64,000 nucleotides of DNA from Bacteroides sp. Its GTDB lineage: Bacteria; Bacteroidota; Bacteroidia; Bacteroidales; P3. Below the pieces are notes generated by a model. The model was not told the origin of the DNA, searched no databases, and saw only the letters and a list, made by a program, of their open reading frames with translations. The stretch is taken from the NCBI GenBank assembly GCA_023662825.1, contig JAMPIH010000001.1, positions 1 through 64,000 on the forward strand, in the 5' to 3' direction. A program made the position numbers and the translations under genes. Of this stretch, positions 45,865-54,127 are shown piece after piece; the stretch's first letter is position 1, and every line of letters starts with the position of its first letter.

Positions 45865-48800
45865 ATGAAACACTTTTTGGCTTTATTTATTTCGTTGATA
45901 TTCTGCATAGGAACGATTCAGGCGCAAACTTATCCCGAGCCCTCCATGCGGAAAAGCTATTCGGTTCTGGCTGCCGGACAAACGCTCAAGGTGGCCGTAA
46001 CCCAGGATGCCGTCTATAGGATCGGTTACGAAGATTTGGTGCGTCAGGGTTTTATTTCCCAATCCATCGCTTCTGAAAAAATAGCCCTTTACGGCAATGC
46101 GGCGGGCATGTTGCCGTTCTTTAACATTGCCGGCATCTACGACGATTTGAGCCCGCTCCCCGTCGATATGCACGATGGCGGCGACGGTTCATTCGGTCCA
46201 GGCGATTATTTTCTTTTTTACGGTCAATCCCCTCACCGTTGGGTCTACAACATACAAAACCAAGAGTTTGCATTCGTACGTCATCATTTTTGCGACACTT
46301 CTTTCTATTTTGTAAGCTTGAACGCCGAATGGGAACACCGGGTAAGTACAGCTTCCCCAACAACATCCTCAGGCAACCGCATCACCTGGTTTAACGAACA
46401 CATTCATCACGAAAACGATTGGACGAACCTTTGCAGCGGTGGATTAGATTGGTTTGGCGAAAGCTTTACCTTTTCGGGAAATAGCCGAAGCATAAACCTT
46501 GCCACCCCCGATCCCGTATCAGGGCAGAACGGAATCCTTTATGCCGCCACCGGTGCACAAAGTGTAGATGGAACCGCATCTTTCCAGATTCGACTGAATC
46601 AAACAACACTGAATCTTTATCATTCGGGAGGAGCAGACTATAGTGCAGCCGCTACAAAAGGCAATGTTCAAGTGGTTTCCGGAACCAGCACAGCAAATAT
46701 TTCCTTTTCAAAAACAGGGAGCACCAACAATGGCTACCTGGATTACCTGTCGTTGGTTTATCCACGCCAATTGCGACTCAACGGGACAGCCTTGTTTTTC
46801 CGTCATACCCAAGCCATACTGGAAGAAGTGCTCTTTAGCGTAGAAGCCGCAGCCAACACGCTGATTTGGGATGTTTCCGATGTATATCACATTACGGCCA
46901 TTTCACCTCATTCGAGCAACGGTCGCCTGGAATTCGGCACCGAACCCGACAATACGCTGCACGAATATGTGGCATTCAGCATTGACCGCTGCCCATCTCC
47001 TGATTTCAAAGAAATTATACCGGGGCAAAACCTGCACCAATTACAGAACATCGACTATGTGGTCGTTACTCACCCCCTATTTCTCGAACAAGCACGGGAA
47101 GTGGCTCGCCTGCATAGGGAACGCGACGGTTACACCACTTGCGTCGCCACCACCGAACAAGTGTATAACGAATTTTCTTCGGGCAGCAAGGATCCATCGG
47201 CCATACGTATGTTCTTACGGCATCTGTATATCCGTTCAGATTCGACACACAAACCTCTATATCTACTACTCTTCGGAGCCGCATCATACGACTACAAGAA
47301 TATCATGGGATCTCGCACCGATTTTGTACCCACCATGCAAACCACTTCAAAATCGGCAGAACAGAACGACCCGCTGGAAGACGCCTTCGGTTATTTGGCC
47401 GATGGGGCGGGCATGAACCCAAACGGCATCAGCAGTATAGGTAGGTTACAAGTGGCCATCGGACGTTTACCCGTACATACCGAACAAGAGGCAAACGATG
47501 TATTGGAAAAAATAGACATCTACTCCAATCCGCATTATCTATCAGATCCCACCCAACCCGATCTTTCGGGCAATTTCGGGAATTGGAGAAACGAAATCGT
47601 GTTTGTTACCGACGACGATTTTGAGCAGTCTATGGAAAACGAGATCATACAAGGCAACTATATCCAGAAGAACCTCCCATCTCTACACGTAAATAAATTA
47701 TATTCGGACAATTATGAAAGACTCTCGTCTTCTACCACCGCTCGTATTCCCGCCTTGGAAAACGCCATCAAGAGTTTTGTGGAGGACGGATGTTTGTTTT
47801 TAGGATACCTGGGGCATAGCGGATGGGATGCATGGTCGGATGAAAAGATAATAACCAACACTTTGATTGACAATTGGAAAAAAAGTTTCACCTATCCCGT
47901 TATCTTTGCCAGTTCATGTACCTTTGCCTATTTCGACCAAATAGAAAAACTTTCAGGGGCGGAACGCTCCGTACTCAAGGCTCACGCTGGAGCCATTGCC
48001 ACCATTGCTTCCACCCGTCAAGCCAATACCGGAGATATCGAAGATATACAGAAGCGTTTTGCCGAAACTTTCATCAGCCGTACCAATGGAAAAATAAATA
48101 CAATCGGGGAAGCTTTCCTCTATGCCAAAACCACATCCACCGATAGAGCTCTGTATAAATTCGTATTGTTGGGCGATCCCGGCCTCAAGGCGGCGCTTCC
48201 CAAAAACGAAGTCCAGACCCTGCACGTAAACGGAAAACCGGCCGACGCCTCCGGGATAGACACCTTAAAAGCACTTTCTCCCATCTCCATCGAAGGACGG
48301 ATTATTAGTAGGAACGGAGATCCGTTAAACAACTTCAATGGAAAGTTATCCGTAAAGTTTTATGACAAACCAATCACAAAGCAAACCTTAGGGCTTTATA
48401 ATGCCAGAGAGAACGCGTATAACAAAGTTGTTTCCTACACCGACCAGAGCAGCATTATCTTTCAGGGCGAGACGGAGGTCAAGGACGGATACTTCAGCTT
48501 CAGCTTTATCGTGCCCAAAGACATTCAGTACAACTACGGCAACGGTCGCATCAGTTATTACGCCTATAACGACGAAACCGACGCCAACGGCAGCTTCGAC
48601 GGCATTGTGGTGGGCGGCATGAATCCAAACGCGGTCATCGACACCACGGCACCCGTGGTTGACCTGTACATCAACAAGAACACCTTCAGCGGCGGCACGG
48701 TGGGTGCAGCCCCCTCGCTGTACGCCGAGATAAGCGACGAATACGGCATCAACACCACCGGCGCCGGCATAGGGCACGACATGACCTTGGTTATCGACGG

Positions 48801-49305
48801 CGACTACAAGAACTCCATCGTGGTGAACAACCAATTCCGCTACAGCACGGGCAGCTACAAGAGCGGAACGCTCACCTACCCCTTGGAACTCAGGCCCGGC
48901 AAACACACGGCCCAGCTAAAGGTCTGGAACATCAACAATATCTCCACCACCCGGACCATTACATTCAATGTAAACGCTTCCGACAAGCTCAAGATCTTCA
49001 ACTTCAAGGTGGTGCCCAACCCGGCACGGGACGGATACGTGGATTTCTACTTCAACCACAACAGCAAGAACGGCGGCATAGAACGCTGCACGCTGAGTAT
49101 CTTCAGCCTGCAGGGGGCGCGTGTGGCGGAATTCAACTACACGATGAACGACCTTTCGGGCTACACGGTGGGGCCCTTGCGCTGGAACCTGTGCGGCAAC
49201 GGCGGCAAGCGCGTGCAGGCCGGGGTGTACGTATGCTACATCAAGGCGGTGGATGCCCAGGGGGGCACGGTGCACAAAGACCTAAAACTGATCGTGGTCA
49301 ACTAA
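45865..49305 (+). CDS. porU: Type IX secretion system sortase PorU (peptidase C25 family)
   Basis: PorU is the surface sortase that removes T9SS C-terminal domains and attaches cargo to anionic lipopolysaccharide. The 1146-residue protein has a signal peptide (about 1-21), an N-terminal beta region, a gingipain-like C25 catalytic domain (about 380-720) with His651 in GYLGHSGWDAWSD and Cys685 in FASSCTFAYFD, Ig-like domains, and its own C-terminal domain from VVPNPARDGY. Length and order match PorU of Porphyromonas. The first 2.5 kb are AT-rich, and the last 0.9 kb return to the GC-rich style of housekeeping genes. Confidence 0.92.
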   Translation: MKHFLALFISLIFCIGTIQAQTYPEPSMRKSYSVLAAGQTLKVAVTQDAVYRIGYEDLVRQGFISQSIASEKIALYGNAAGMLPFFNIAGIYDDLSPLPVDMHDGGDGSFGPGDYFLFYGQSPHRWVYNIQNQEFAFVRHHFCDTSFYFVSLNAEWEHRVSTASPTTSSGNRITWFNEHIHHENDWTNLCSGGLDWFGESFTFSGNSRSINLATPDPVSGQNGILYAATGAQSVDGTASFQIRLNQTTLNLYHSGGADYSAAATKGNVQVVSGTSTANISFSKTGSTNNGYLDYLSLVYPRQLRLNGTALFFRHTQAILEEVLFSVEAAANTLIWDVSDVYHITAISPHSSNGRLEFGTEPDNTLHEYVAFSIDRCPSPDFKEIIPGQNLHQLQNIDYVVVTHPLFLEQAREVARLHRERDGYTTCVATTEQVYNEFSSGSKDPSAIRMFLRHLYIRSDSTHKPLYLLLFGAASYDYKNIMGSRTDFVPTMQTTSKSAEQNDPLEDAFGYLADGAGMNPNGISSIGRLQVAIGRLPVHTEQEANDVLEKIDIYSNPHYLSDPTQPDLSGNFGNWRNEIVFVTDDDFEQSMENEIIQGNYIQKNLPSLHVNKLYSDNYERLSSSTTARIPALENAIKSFVEDGCLFLGYLGHSGWDAWSDEKIITNTLIDNWKKSFTYPVIFASSCTFAYFDQIEKLSGAERSVLKAHAGAIATIASTRQANTGDIEDIQKRFAETFISRTNGKINTIGEAFLYAKTTSTDRALYKFVLLGDPGLKAALPKNEVQTLHVNGKPADASGIDTLKALSPISIEGRIISRNGDPLNNFNGKLSVKFYDKPITKQTLGLYNARENAYNKVVSYTDQSSIIFQGETEVKDGYFSFSFIVPKDIQYNYGNGRISYYAYNDETDANGSFDGIVVGGMNPNAVIDTTAPVVDLYINKNTFSGGTVGAAPSLYAEISDEYGINTTGAGIGHDMTLVIDGDYKNSIVVNNQFRYSTGSYKSGTLTYPLELRPGKHTAQLKVWNINNISTTRTITFNVNASDKLKIFNFKVVPNPARDGYVDFYFNHNSKNGGIERCTLSIFSLQGARVAEFNYTMNDLSGYTVGPLRWNLCGNGGKRVQAGVYVCYIKAVDAQGGTVHKDLKLIVVN

Positions 49306-49306
49306 G

Positions 49307-50638
49307 CTATTCCGCCAATTTTCCCAAGAGCGTGGCGGCGGTGCAACCGCTTACATCGGCACTTACATAATCGCCCACCTTCACCTTGAATTCTCCGTCG
49401 GGCAGCAAGGGATTGTCGAACACGACCACCTTGTTCTGCGAGTTCCGGCCAAAATATTGGGACTCATTCTTCTTCGACCTGCCCTCTACCAGAAGTTCGA
49501 ACCGCTTGCCTACGTCGCGGCGGTTGCTCTCGTGCGAGAGTTGCTGCTGCAGGTCGATGATCTGGTTGAGGCGGCGCAGCTTCACTTCTTCGGGCACGTC
49601 ATCCGCGTAATTCTTATGGGCGAAGGTACCGGGGCGGTCGGAATACTTGAACATAAAGGCGAAATCGTAGCCCACCTCGCGCATCAGGCTCAACGTCTGC
49701 CCGTGGTCCTGTTCCGTCTCGCCGCAGAAACCGGCGATTATGTCGGTGCTGATGCCGCAATCGGGCACCTTGGCGCGCAGGGCGGACACCCTTTCGAGAT
49801 ACCACTCCCGGTCGTACTTGCGCTTCATCCTGGCCAGCATGGCCGAACTGCCCGACTGCACCGGCAGGTGGATGTTCTTGCAGATATTGGGATAGGCCGC
49901 CATCACGTCGATAAGGCTGTCGGAAAGGTCTTTGGGATGGGAGGTGGAAAAACGCACGCGCAAGGCCGGGTCTATCTCGGCCACCTTGGCCATCAGGCCC
50001 GCGAAATCCAACCCGTCGGCACGATAGGAATTCACGTTCTGCCCCAACAGGGTAACTTCCCTATAGCCCTGTTCAAAGAGTTTTCTTGCTTCGGAAACGA
50101 TGGTGGTCGCATCGCGGCTGCGTTCCTTGCCGCGCGTATAGGGAACCACGCAATAAGCGCAGAAATTCTGACATCCGCGCATAATCGAGATAAAGGCCGA
50201 CACCTTGTTGGAACCCAAACGCACCGGTTCTATGTCGTGGTAGGTTTCTTCGGTGGAAAGCAGCACATCGATGCCTTTCTGCCCCGCATGCACTTCCTCG
50301 AGCAGATTAGGCAGGTTGCGGTAGGCGTCGGGACCCACCACCAGGTCGATGTTCAGGTCCGAATGCAGCAGTTCTTCCTTGAGCCGTTCGGCCATACAGC
50401 CCACCAGCCCCACCTTCATGCCGGGACGTTTCTTCTTGAGCGAGGCAAATTCCTTGAGGCGGTTCAGCACCCTCTGTTCGGCATGGTCGCGGATCGAGCA
50501 GGTGTTCACCAGAATAAGGTCGGCCTGTGCATAGTCGGCGGTGGTATCGTATTGATCCTTCAAGATGGAGGCCAGGATTTCGGAATCGGCGAAATTCATC
50601 TGGCATCCGTAGGTTTCTATAAAGAGGAGCGGCTTCAT
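49307..50638 (-). CDS. miaB: tRNA-2-methylthio-N6-dimethylallyladenosine synthase MiaB
   Basis: MiaB is a radical SAM methylthiotransferase acting on i6A37 of tRNA. The N-terminal UPF0004 domain has TYGCQMNFADSE, NTCSIRDHAEQ and VGCMAERL, supplying three Cys for the auxiliary cluster. The radical SAM motif GCQNFCAYCVVPYTRG follows, and a C-terminal TRAM domain ends the protein (about 380-443). The start at 50638 (MKPLLFIETYGCQMN) begins at the conserved region. The stop faces the porU stop with one base between them. Confidence 0.96.
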   Translation of the reverse strand: MKPLLFIETYGCQMNFADSEILASILKDQYDTTADYAQADLILVNTCSIRDHAEQRVLNRLKEFASLKKKRPGMKVGLVGCMAERLKEELLHSDLNIDLVVGPDAYRNLPNLLEEVHAGQKGIDVLLSTEETYHDIEPVRLGSNKVSAFISIMRGCQNFCAYCVVPYTRGKERSRDATTIVSEARKLFEQGYREVTLLGQNVNSYRADGLDFAGLMAKVAEIDPALRVRFSTSHPKDLSDSLIDVMAAYPNICKNIHLPVQSGSSAMLARMKRKYDREWYLERVSALRAKVPDCGISTDIIAGFCGETEQDHGQTLSLMREVGYDFAFMFKYSDRPGTFAHKNYADDVPEEVKLRRLNQIIDLQQQLSHESNRRDVGKRFELLVEGRSKKNESQYFGRNSQNKVVVFDNPLLPDGEFKVKVGDYVSADVSGCTAATLLGKLAE

Positions 50639-50676
50639 CGTTTTCGAGCGAATTTATTGCGCCGGGAATCTCCGGC

Positions 50677-50704
50677 AAAAAAAAAGCGGAGCCAGTTGCT
50701 CCGC
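50677..50704 (-). terminator. Terminator of rpsU
   Basis: On the minus strand GCGGAGC-AACTG-GCTCCGC is followed by nine T. It separates rpsU from miaB. Confidence 0.92.
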
Positions 50705-50711
50705 CTCTTTC

Positions 50712-50915
50712 TTACATCGCGCTGTTTTCGGCTTTCGTCTGCAACTGCTGGATGTAAATGGCCTTTAGTCTGCGTTCCCGAGCTACGACCGAGGGTTTGG
50801 TAAACTTTTGACGGTTTCTCAATTCCCTTACAACACCCGTCTTTTCAAACTTTCTCTTGAGTTTTTTAAGCGAGCGTTCAATGTTTTCGCCTTCTTTTAC
50901 AGGAACAATAATCAT
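50712..50915 (-). CDS. rpsU: 30S ribosomal protein S21
   Basis: The 67-residue protein has the S21 signature IIVPVKEGENIERSLKKLKRKFEKTG in pieces, ending with an Ala/Lys/Gln-rich tail. bS21 contacts the 3' end of 16S rRNA at the platform of the small subunit and helps initiation. The ATG at 50915 is used because MIIVPVKEGE is the family N-terminus; an upstream in-frame ATG would translate the leader. A TACCTTTG promoter and an 80-base leader precede it, and a perfect terminator follows. Confidence 0.96.
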   Translation of the reverse strand: MIIVPVKEGENIERSLKKLKRKFEKTGVVRELRNRQKFTKPSVVARERRLKAIYIQQLQTKAENSAM

Positions 50916-50994
50916 ACTAAATACCTCTTCCTTTCTAAAAAGTGTTAATAATTTGTTTATTCCCCCATACAGGCTCTCGCCTGCACAAGGGCTG

Positions 50995-51002
50995 CAAAGG
51001 TA
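50995..51002 (-). promoter_or_regulatory. Promoter -7 element (TACCTTTG) of rpsU
   Basis: Minus-strand TACCTTTG, 80 bases before the rpsU start. The leader contains CAGGCGAGAGCCTG, a short perfect hairpin (about 50969-50982), possibly a regulatory structure. Confidence 0.7.
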
Positions 51003-51009
51003 GATTTTT

Positions 51010-51040
51010 TTTGCCAATTTAAAAAATTTGGGTACTTTTG
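51010..51040 (+). promoter_or_regulatory. Promoter of tRNA-Cys
   Basis: TTTG (51010-51013), exactly 19 bases, then TACTTTTG (51033-51040): the same consensus spacing as at the other tRNA promoter, 19 bases before the tRNA. Confidence 0.85.
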
Positions 51041-51058
51041 CCTCTCTTTTAGAGACAG

Positions 51059-51129
51059 GGTCTCATGGCCGAGTGGTTAGGCAACGGTCTGCAAAACCGT
51101 GTACAGCAGTTCGAATCTGCTTGAGACCT
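51059..51129 (+). tRNA. tRNA-Cys (anticodon GCA)
   Basis: Acceptor GGTCTCA/TGAGACC, D arm GCCGAGTGGTTAGGC, anticodon stem ACGGT/ACCGT with loop CTGCAAA giving GCA, T arm CAGCAGTTCGAATCTGCTT, and discriminator T (U73), the identity element for Cys. CCA is not encoded. Confidence 0.95.
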
Positions 51130-51134
51130 CAGGG

Positions 51135-51164
51135 AAGCGTTGATGGATGTCAACGCTTTTTTTG
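51135..51164 (+). terminator. Terminator of tRNA-Cys
   Basis: AAGCGTTGA-TGGATG-TCAACGCTT followed by TTTTT. Confidence 0.9.
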
Positions 51165-51218
51165 TACCGAATGATTTTTGCACTCTTGCGGGTGCTATTG
51201 AGTTTAAAACAATAAAAA

Positions 51219-51333
51219 CTTTCAGAAAGTGCCCGGATGCGAGGCTTTGCCTTGCAAAGTTGAGGGAGTTTACTCTTGTAAGTAACCGAATCTTTGCAAG
51301 GCAGTAACGAAGCAGACGGGGGCTTTCTGGAAG
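51219..51333. repeat. CTCCC-core hairpin repeat, full copy E4 (inverted core) upstream of the YqeY gene
   Basis: Outer arms CTTTCAGAAAG (51219-51229) and CTTTCTGGAAG (51323-51333) pair with one wobble, inner arms GCCTTGCAAAG (51249-51259) and CTTTGCAAGGC (51292-51302) are perfect, and the centre TTAC-TCTT-GTAA (51270-51281) lies in the family core on the minus strand (GGGAG at 51264). It ends 21 bases before the YqeY-type start. Confidence 0.85.
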
Positions 51334-51354
51334 CCGTAAATACCAATTATTGCC

Positions 51355-51804
51355 ATGGACTTGTTTGAACAGATCAACACCGACATCAAAGCCGCCATGC
51401 TGGCGCACGAAACCGTTAGATTGGCCGCCCTGCGCGGTGTAAAGAAGGAATTCCTGGAAGCCAAGACCTCCAAGAACGCCAACGGGGAACTTACGGACGA
51501 AACGGCCGTGAAGATCCTGCAGAAAATGGTGAAGCAGCGCAAGGAATCGGCGGCCATCTTTACCGAACAGAACCGCGCCGACCTGGCCGAAAACGAACTG
51601 GCCGAAGCCGGCTTTATCGAAGCCTACCTGCCCAAACAGCTGAGCGCCGAAGAAATCGAGGCCGAAGTAAGGAAAATCATGGAACAGACGGGTGCCTCCT
51701 CGATGAAGGACATGGGCAAGGTGATGGGCGCGGCCTCCAAGGCATTGGCAGGCAAGGCCGACGGCAAGGTAATCTCGGACATCGTCAAGAAACTTCTCGC
51801 CTAA
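51355..51804 (+). CDS. GatB/YqeY domain protein
   Basis: The 149-residue protein has the YqeY layout: an N-terminal helical half with LFEQINTDIKAAMLA and LAALRGVKKEFLEA, KQRKESAAIF in the middle, and a C-terminal GatB/YqeY three-helix module with GASSMKDMGKVMGAASKALAGKADGKVIS. In GatB the module binds tRNA; the role of free YqeY proteins is unproven. Proximity to rpsU and a tRNA gene recalls the rpsU-yqeY pairing seen in other phyla. Its leader contains a long hairpin repeat. Confidence 0.93.
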   Translation: MDLFEQINTDIKAAMLAHETVRLAALRGVKKEFLEAKTSKNANGELTDETAVKILQKMVKQRKESAAIFTEQNRADLAENELAEAGFIEAYLPKQLSAEEIEAEVRKIMEQTGASSMKDMGKVMGAASKALAGKADGKVISDIVKKLLA

Positions 51805-51815
51805 GCGTTACGGCC

Positions 51816-53168
51816 ATGCATTTCTCGCTTCTTTCGAAAACGGTGCGGGTTGGCAACCTCCTGATGGGGGGCGAAAACCCGGTGGTGATCCAGTCGATGA
51901 CCAACACCGACACCATGGATACCGAGGCCACCGTGGCGCAAAGCCAGCGTATGTTCGACCTCGGATGCCAACTGGTGCGCATTACCGCGCCCGGCCTCAA
52001 GGAAGCGCGCAACTTGGAAAACATCAAAAACCGCCTGGTGCAGAAAGGCTACAACGCCCCTCTCTGCGCCGACATTCATTTTCTGCCTGAAGCGGCAATC
52101 GTGGCGGCGCAGATCGTGGAGAAAGTGCGCATCAATCCCGGCAATTACTGCGACCGGAAAACGGGCAAGACCGATTTCACGCAAGCCGAACAGCAGGCCG
52201 AACGCCAGCGTATCGGCGAGCGTATCGCCCCCTTGCTGGAGGTCTGCAAGAAGCACGGCACGGCCATCCGCATCGGGGTGAACCAAGGCTCGCTCTCGGA
52301 ACGCATGGTGGGGCTGTACGGCAACACGCCCCTGGCCATGGTGGAAAGCGCGGTGGAATTCACCGAGATCTGCCATACCTTAGGCTTCGACCAAATCGTG
52401 GTGTCGATGAAATCGAGCCGCGTAAAGGTGATGGACGAGGCGGTGCGGATGTTCGCCGCCCGCATGAAACAAAACGGCCTCGTTTACCCGCTGCACCTGG
52501 GCGTTACCGAAGCCGGAGACGGACAGGACGCGCGTCTGCTGTCGGCCATCGGCATCGGCAGCCTGCTGGCCGACGGTATCGGCAACACCATACGGGTATC
52601 GCTTACCGAAGCGCCCGAAAACGAGATTCCGGTGGCGCAACGCATCGTGAAGGCCGCCGAGAAATTACAGCAATTGTCCCAAGCCGAATTGGCCGAAAAG
52701 CATTTGGAATTGGCGGGCGACCCGCTTCCTGAAGAAGAAAAGATCCAGGCGGCCATCCGCTTGGGGCGGCTCATGCTACAGGGAGAAAAAGAAGGCTTCG
52801 CCATCGATGCCCCCGACGCGGCGGCGGGCAAAGCCTTGCTCAACGACATCTTGCAGGCGGCGGGAATCAGGTTTCATAAAACCCGCTTTATCGCCTGCCC
52901 TTCTTGCGGCCGCACCAAATACGACATTCAGAAAGCCCTGGCGCAGGTAAAGGAAATGTTTCCGAACCACCCCAACCTTACCATCGCCGTAATGGGCTGC
53001 GTGGTGAACGGCCCCGGCGAGATGGCGGGCGCCGACTTCGGCTACATCGGCTGCGGGGGCGGCAAGGTGAACCTCTACAGACAGGGCGTGGCCGTAAAAC
53101 TGAACGTTCCCGAAACCCAAGCCCTCACCGAACTCAAACACCTTATCGAGGAATCCTCCATAGACTAA
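51816..53168 (+). CDS. ispG: 4-hydroxy-3-methylbut-2-en-1-yl diphosphate synthase IspG
   Basis: IspG (GcpE) catalyses the penultimate step of the non-mevalonate isoprenoid pathway using a [4Fe-4S] cluster. The N-terminal TIM barrel spans about 1-275 with VIQSMTNTDT and INPGNYCDRKTGK, and the C-terminal cluster domain has CPSCGRTKYD (two Cys) and GCVVNGPGE (third Cys) plus a conserved Glu. Bacteroidetes and plants usually carry a roughly 250-residue middle domain, but only about 75-80 residues separate barrel and cluster domain here, giving 450 residues, so the insert is strongly shortened. It starts 11 bases after the YqeY gene. Confidence 0.94.
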   Translation: MHFSLLSKTVRVGNLLMGGENPVVIQSMTNTDTMDTEATVAQSQRMFDLGCQLVRITAPGLKEARNLENIKNRLVQKGYNAPLCADIHFLPEAAIVAAQIVEKVRINPGNYCDRKTGKTDFTQAEQQAERQRIGERIAPLLEVCKKHGTAIRIGVNQGSLSERMVGLYGNTPLAMVESAVEFTEICHTLGFDQIVVSMKSSRVKVMDEAVRMFAARMKQNGLVYPLHLGVTEAGDGQDARLLSAIGIGSLLADGIGNTIRVSLTEAPENEIPVAQRIVKAAEKLQQLSQAELAEKHLELAGDPLPEEEKIQAAIRLGRLMLQGEKEGFAIDAPDAAAGKALLNDILQAAGIRFHKTRFIACPSCGRTKYDIQKALAQVKEMFPNHPNLTIAVMGCVVNGPGEMAGADFGYIGCGGGKVNLYRQGVAVKLNVPETQALTELKHLIEESSID

Positions 53169-53169
53169 A

Positions 53170-53195
53170 AAGGGCACACGACACCGTGCGCCCTT
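53170..53195. terminator. Hairpin between ispG and surE
   Basis: AAGGGC-A-CACG and CGTG-C-GCCCTT form a stem with one mismatch between convergent genes. No long T-run follows, so its strength is uncertain. Confidence 0.55.
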
Positions 53196-53219
53196 GGATT
53201 TGCAATCAACCCGGCTTTT

Positions 53220-53972
53220 TTAGAACAGGCCGCTTTTCTGCAGTTTTTCCAGTTCGGGATAGTCGGTCCAGTCGAAGTGGAAGGGCGTGAGGGAGATATA
53301 ACCCTCGTCGAGATAAAACAGGTCGTGGTCTTTTCCGTTGTCCTTGTTCACGAAATCGCCCATCAGCCAGTAGTATTTGCGGTGCGAGGGGTCGGTGCGC
53401 TCCACCGCGTCCTCATCCCAGTAGGCCTTGGCCTGACGGCACACCTTGATGCCTTTCAGTGCCGGAATATCGGGGCAGTTCACGTTCCAGCAGATATCCC
53501 TGCGTCCCGATTCGATGCAGGCTTTCATGATTTTTTCCACATAGGGCAGGAAAGGCGCGAAATCGGCCTTGAGCGAATGGCTGGTAAGCGAGAACGCCAC
53601 CGAAGGAACACCGGTAAGGGCGGCTTCCATCATGCCGGCCACCGTGCCCGAATACACGGCATTCGACGAAGCGTTGCTGCCATGATTGATACCCGAAAAG
53701 ATATAGTCGGGGAGTTGTCCTTCGTAAACCACCTTGATGGCCAGTTTAACGCAGTCGGCCGGGGTGCCGCTGCAGCTGAAATAGCGTATATTGCCTTCCT
53801 GTCCCGTTTCGTTGAGGCGCAGGGGCGTAACCAAGGTAACCGCGTGCGACTGCCCCGAACGCGGGCTGTCGGGCGCCACCACGACCACTTCGCCGAACTT
53901 GGCCGCCACCGAAGCCAGATGCTTGATGCCCGGCGCAAAGATACCGTCGTCATTCACAACCAAAATTCTCAT
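53220..53972 (-). CDS. surE: 5'/3'-nucleotidase SurE
   Basis: SurE removes phosphate from nucleoside monophosphates and helps stationary-phase survival. The 250-residue protein begins with the metal-binding motif ILVVNDDGIFAPGI, then VVVVAPDSPRSGQSHAVT, with GTPADCVK and the GINHGSNASSNAVYSGTVAGMMEA region (in part) completing the active site. The preferred start at 53972 gives the exact family N-terminus. Upstream on the minus strand is a TATCTTTG promoter inside a module repeated in tandem and shared with the flippase gene at 13.3 kb. Confidence 0.96.
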   Translation of the reverse strand: MRILVVNDDGIFAPGIKHLASVAAKFGEVVVVAPDSPRSGQSHAVTLVTPLRLNETGQEGNIRYFSCSGTPADCVKLAIKVVYEGQLPDYIFSGINHGSNASSNAVYSGTVAGMMEAALTGVPSVAFSLTSHSLKADFAPFLPYVEKIMKACIESGRRDICWNVNCPDIPALKGIKVCRQAKAYWDEDAVERTDPSHRKYYWLMGDFVNKDNGKDHDLFYLDEGYISLTPFHFDWTDYPELEKLQKSGLF

Positions 53973-53998
53973 CTCTTCTCTCCTTTCTTGTTAAACTG

Positions 53999-54006
53999 CA
54001 AAGATA
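53999..54006 (-). promoter_or_regulatory. Promoter -7 element (TATCTTTG) of surE
   Basis: Minus-strand TATCTTTG 26 bases before the surE start, inside the repeated module. Confidence 0.65.
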
Positions 54007-54124
54007 CGAATAAGCCGAGAGCAGAGCCAAGCCGAAAGTTCACTTTTGGATGGGCTTTGCCGAGGCGGAGTATCTTCGGCGAAGCCCAAGATACGAATAA
54101 GCCGAGAGCAGAGCCAAGCCGAAA
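54001..54124 (-). repeat. Tandem repeated regulatory module upstream of surE
   Basis: Two identical 37-base direct repeats (54001-54037 and 54088-54124, starting AAGATACGAATAAG on the plus strand) are 87 bases apart. Between them lie the 23-base block 54055-54077, matching 13270-13292 in reverse with one difference, and a hairpin GGGCTTTGCCGA/TCGGCGAAGCCC (54052-54063 with 54076-54087, one mismatch). Confidence 0.85.
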
Positions 54125-54127
54125 AGG

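Noticed and set aside
51165..51354. Riboswitch upstream of the YqeY-type gene
   Set aside because: The structure is a member of the dispersed hairpin family found at gene ends elsewhere, and no known riboswitch consensus was recognised.
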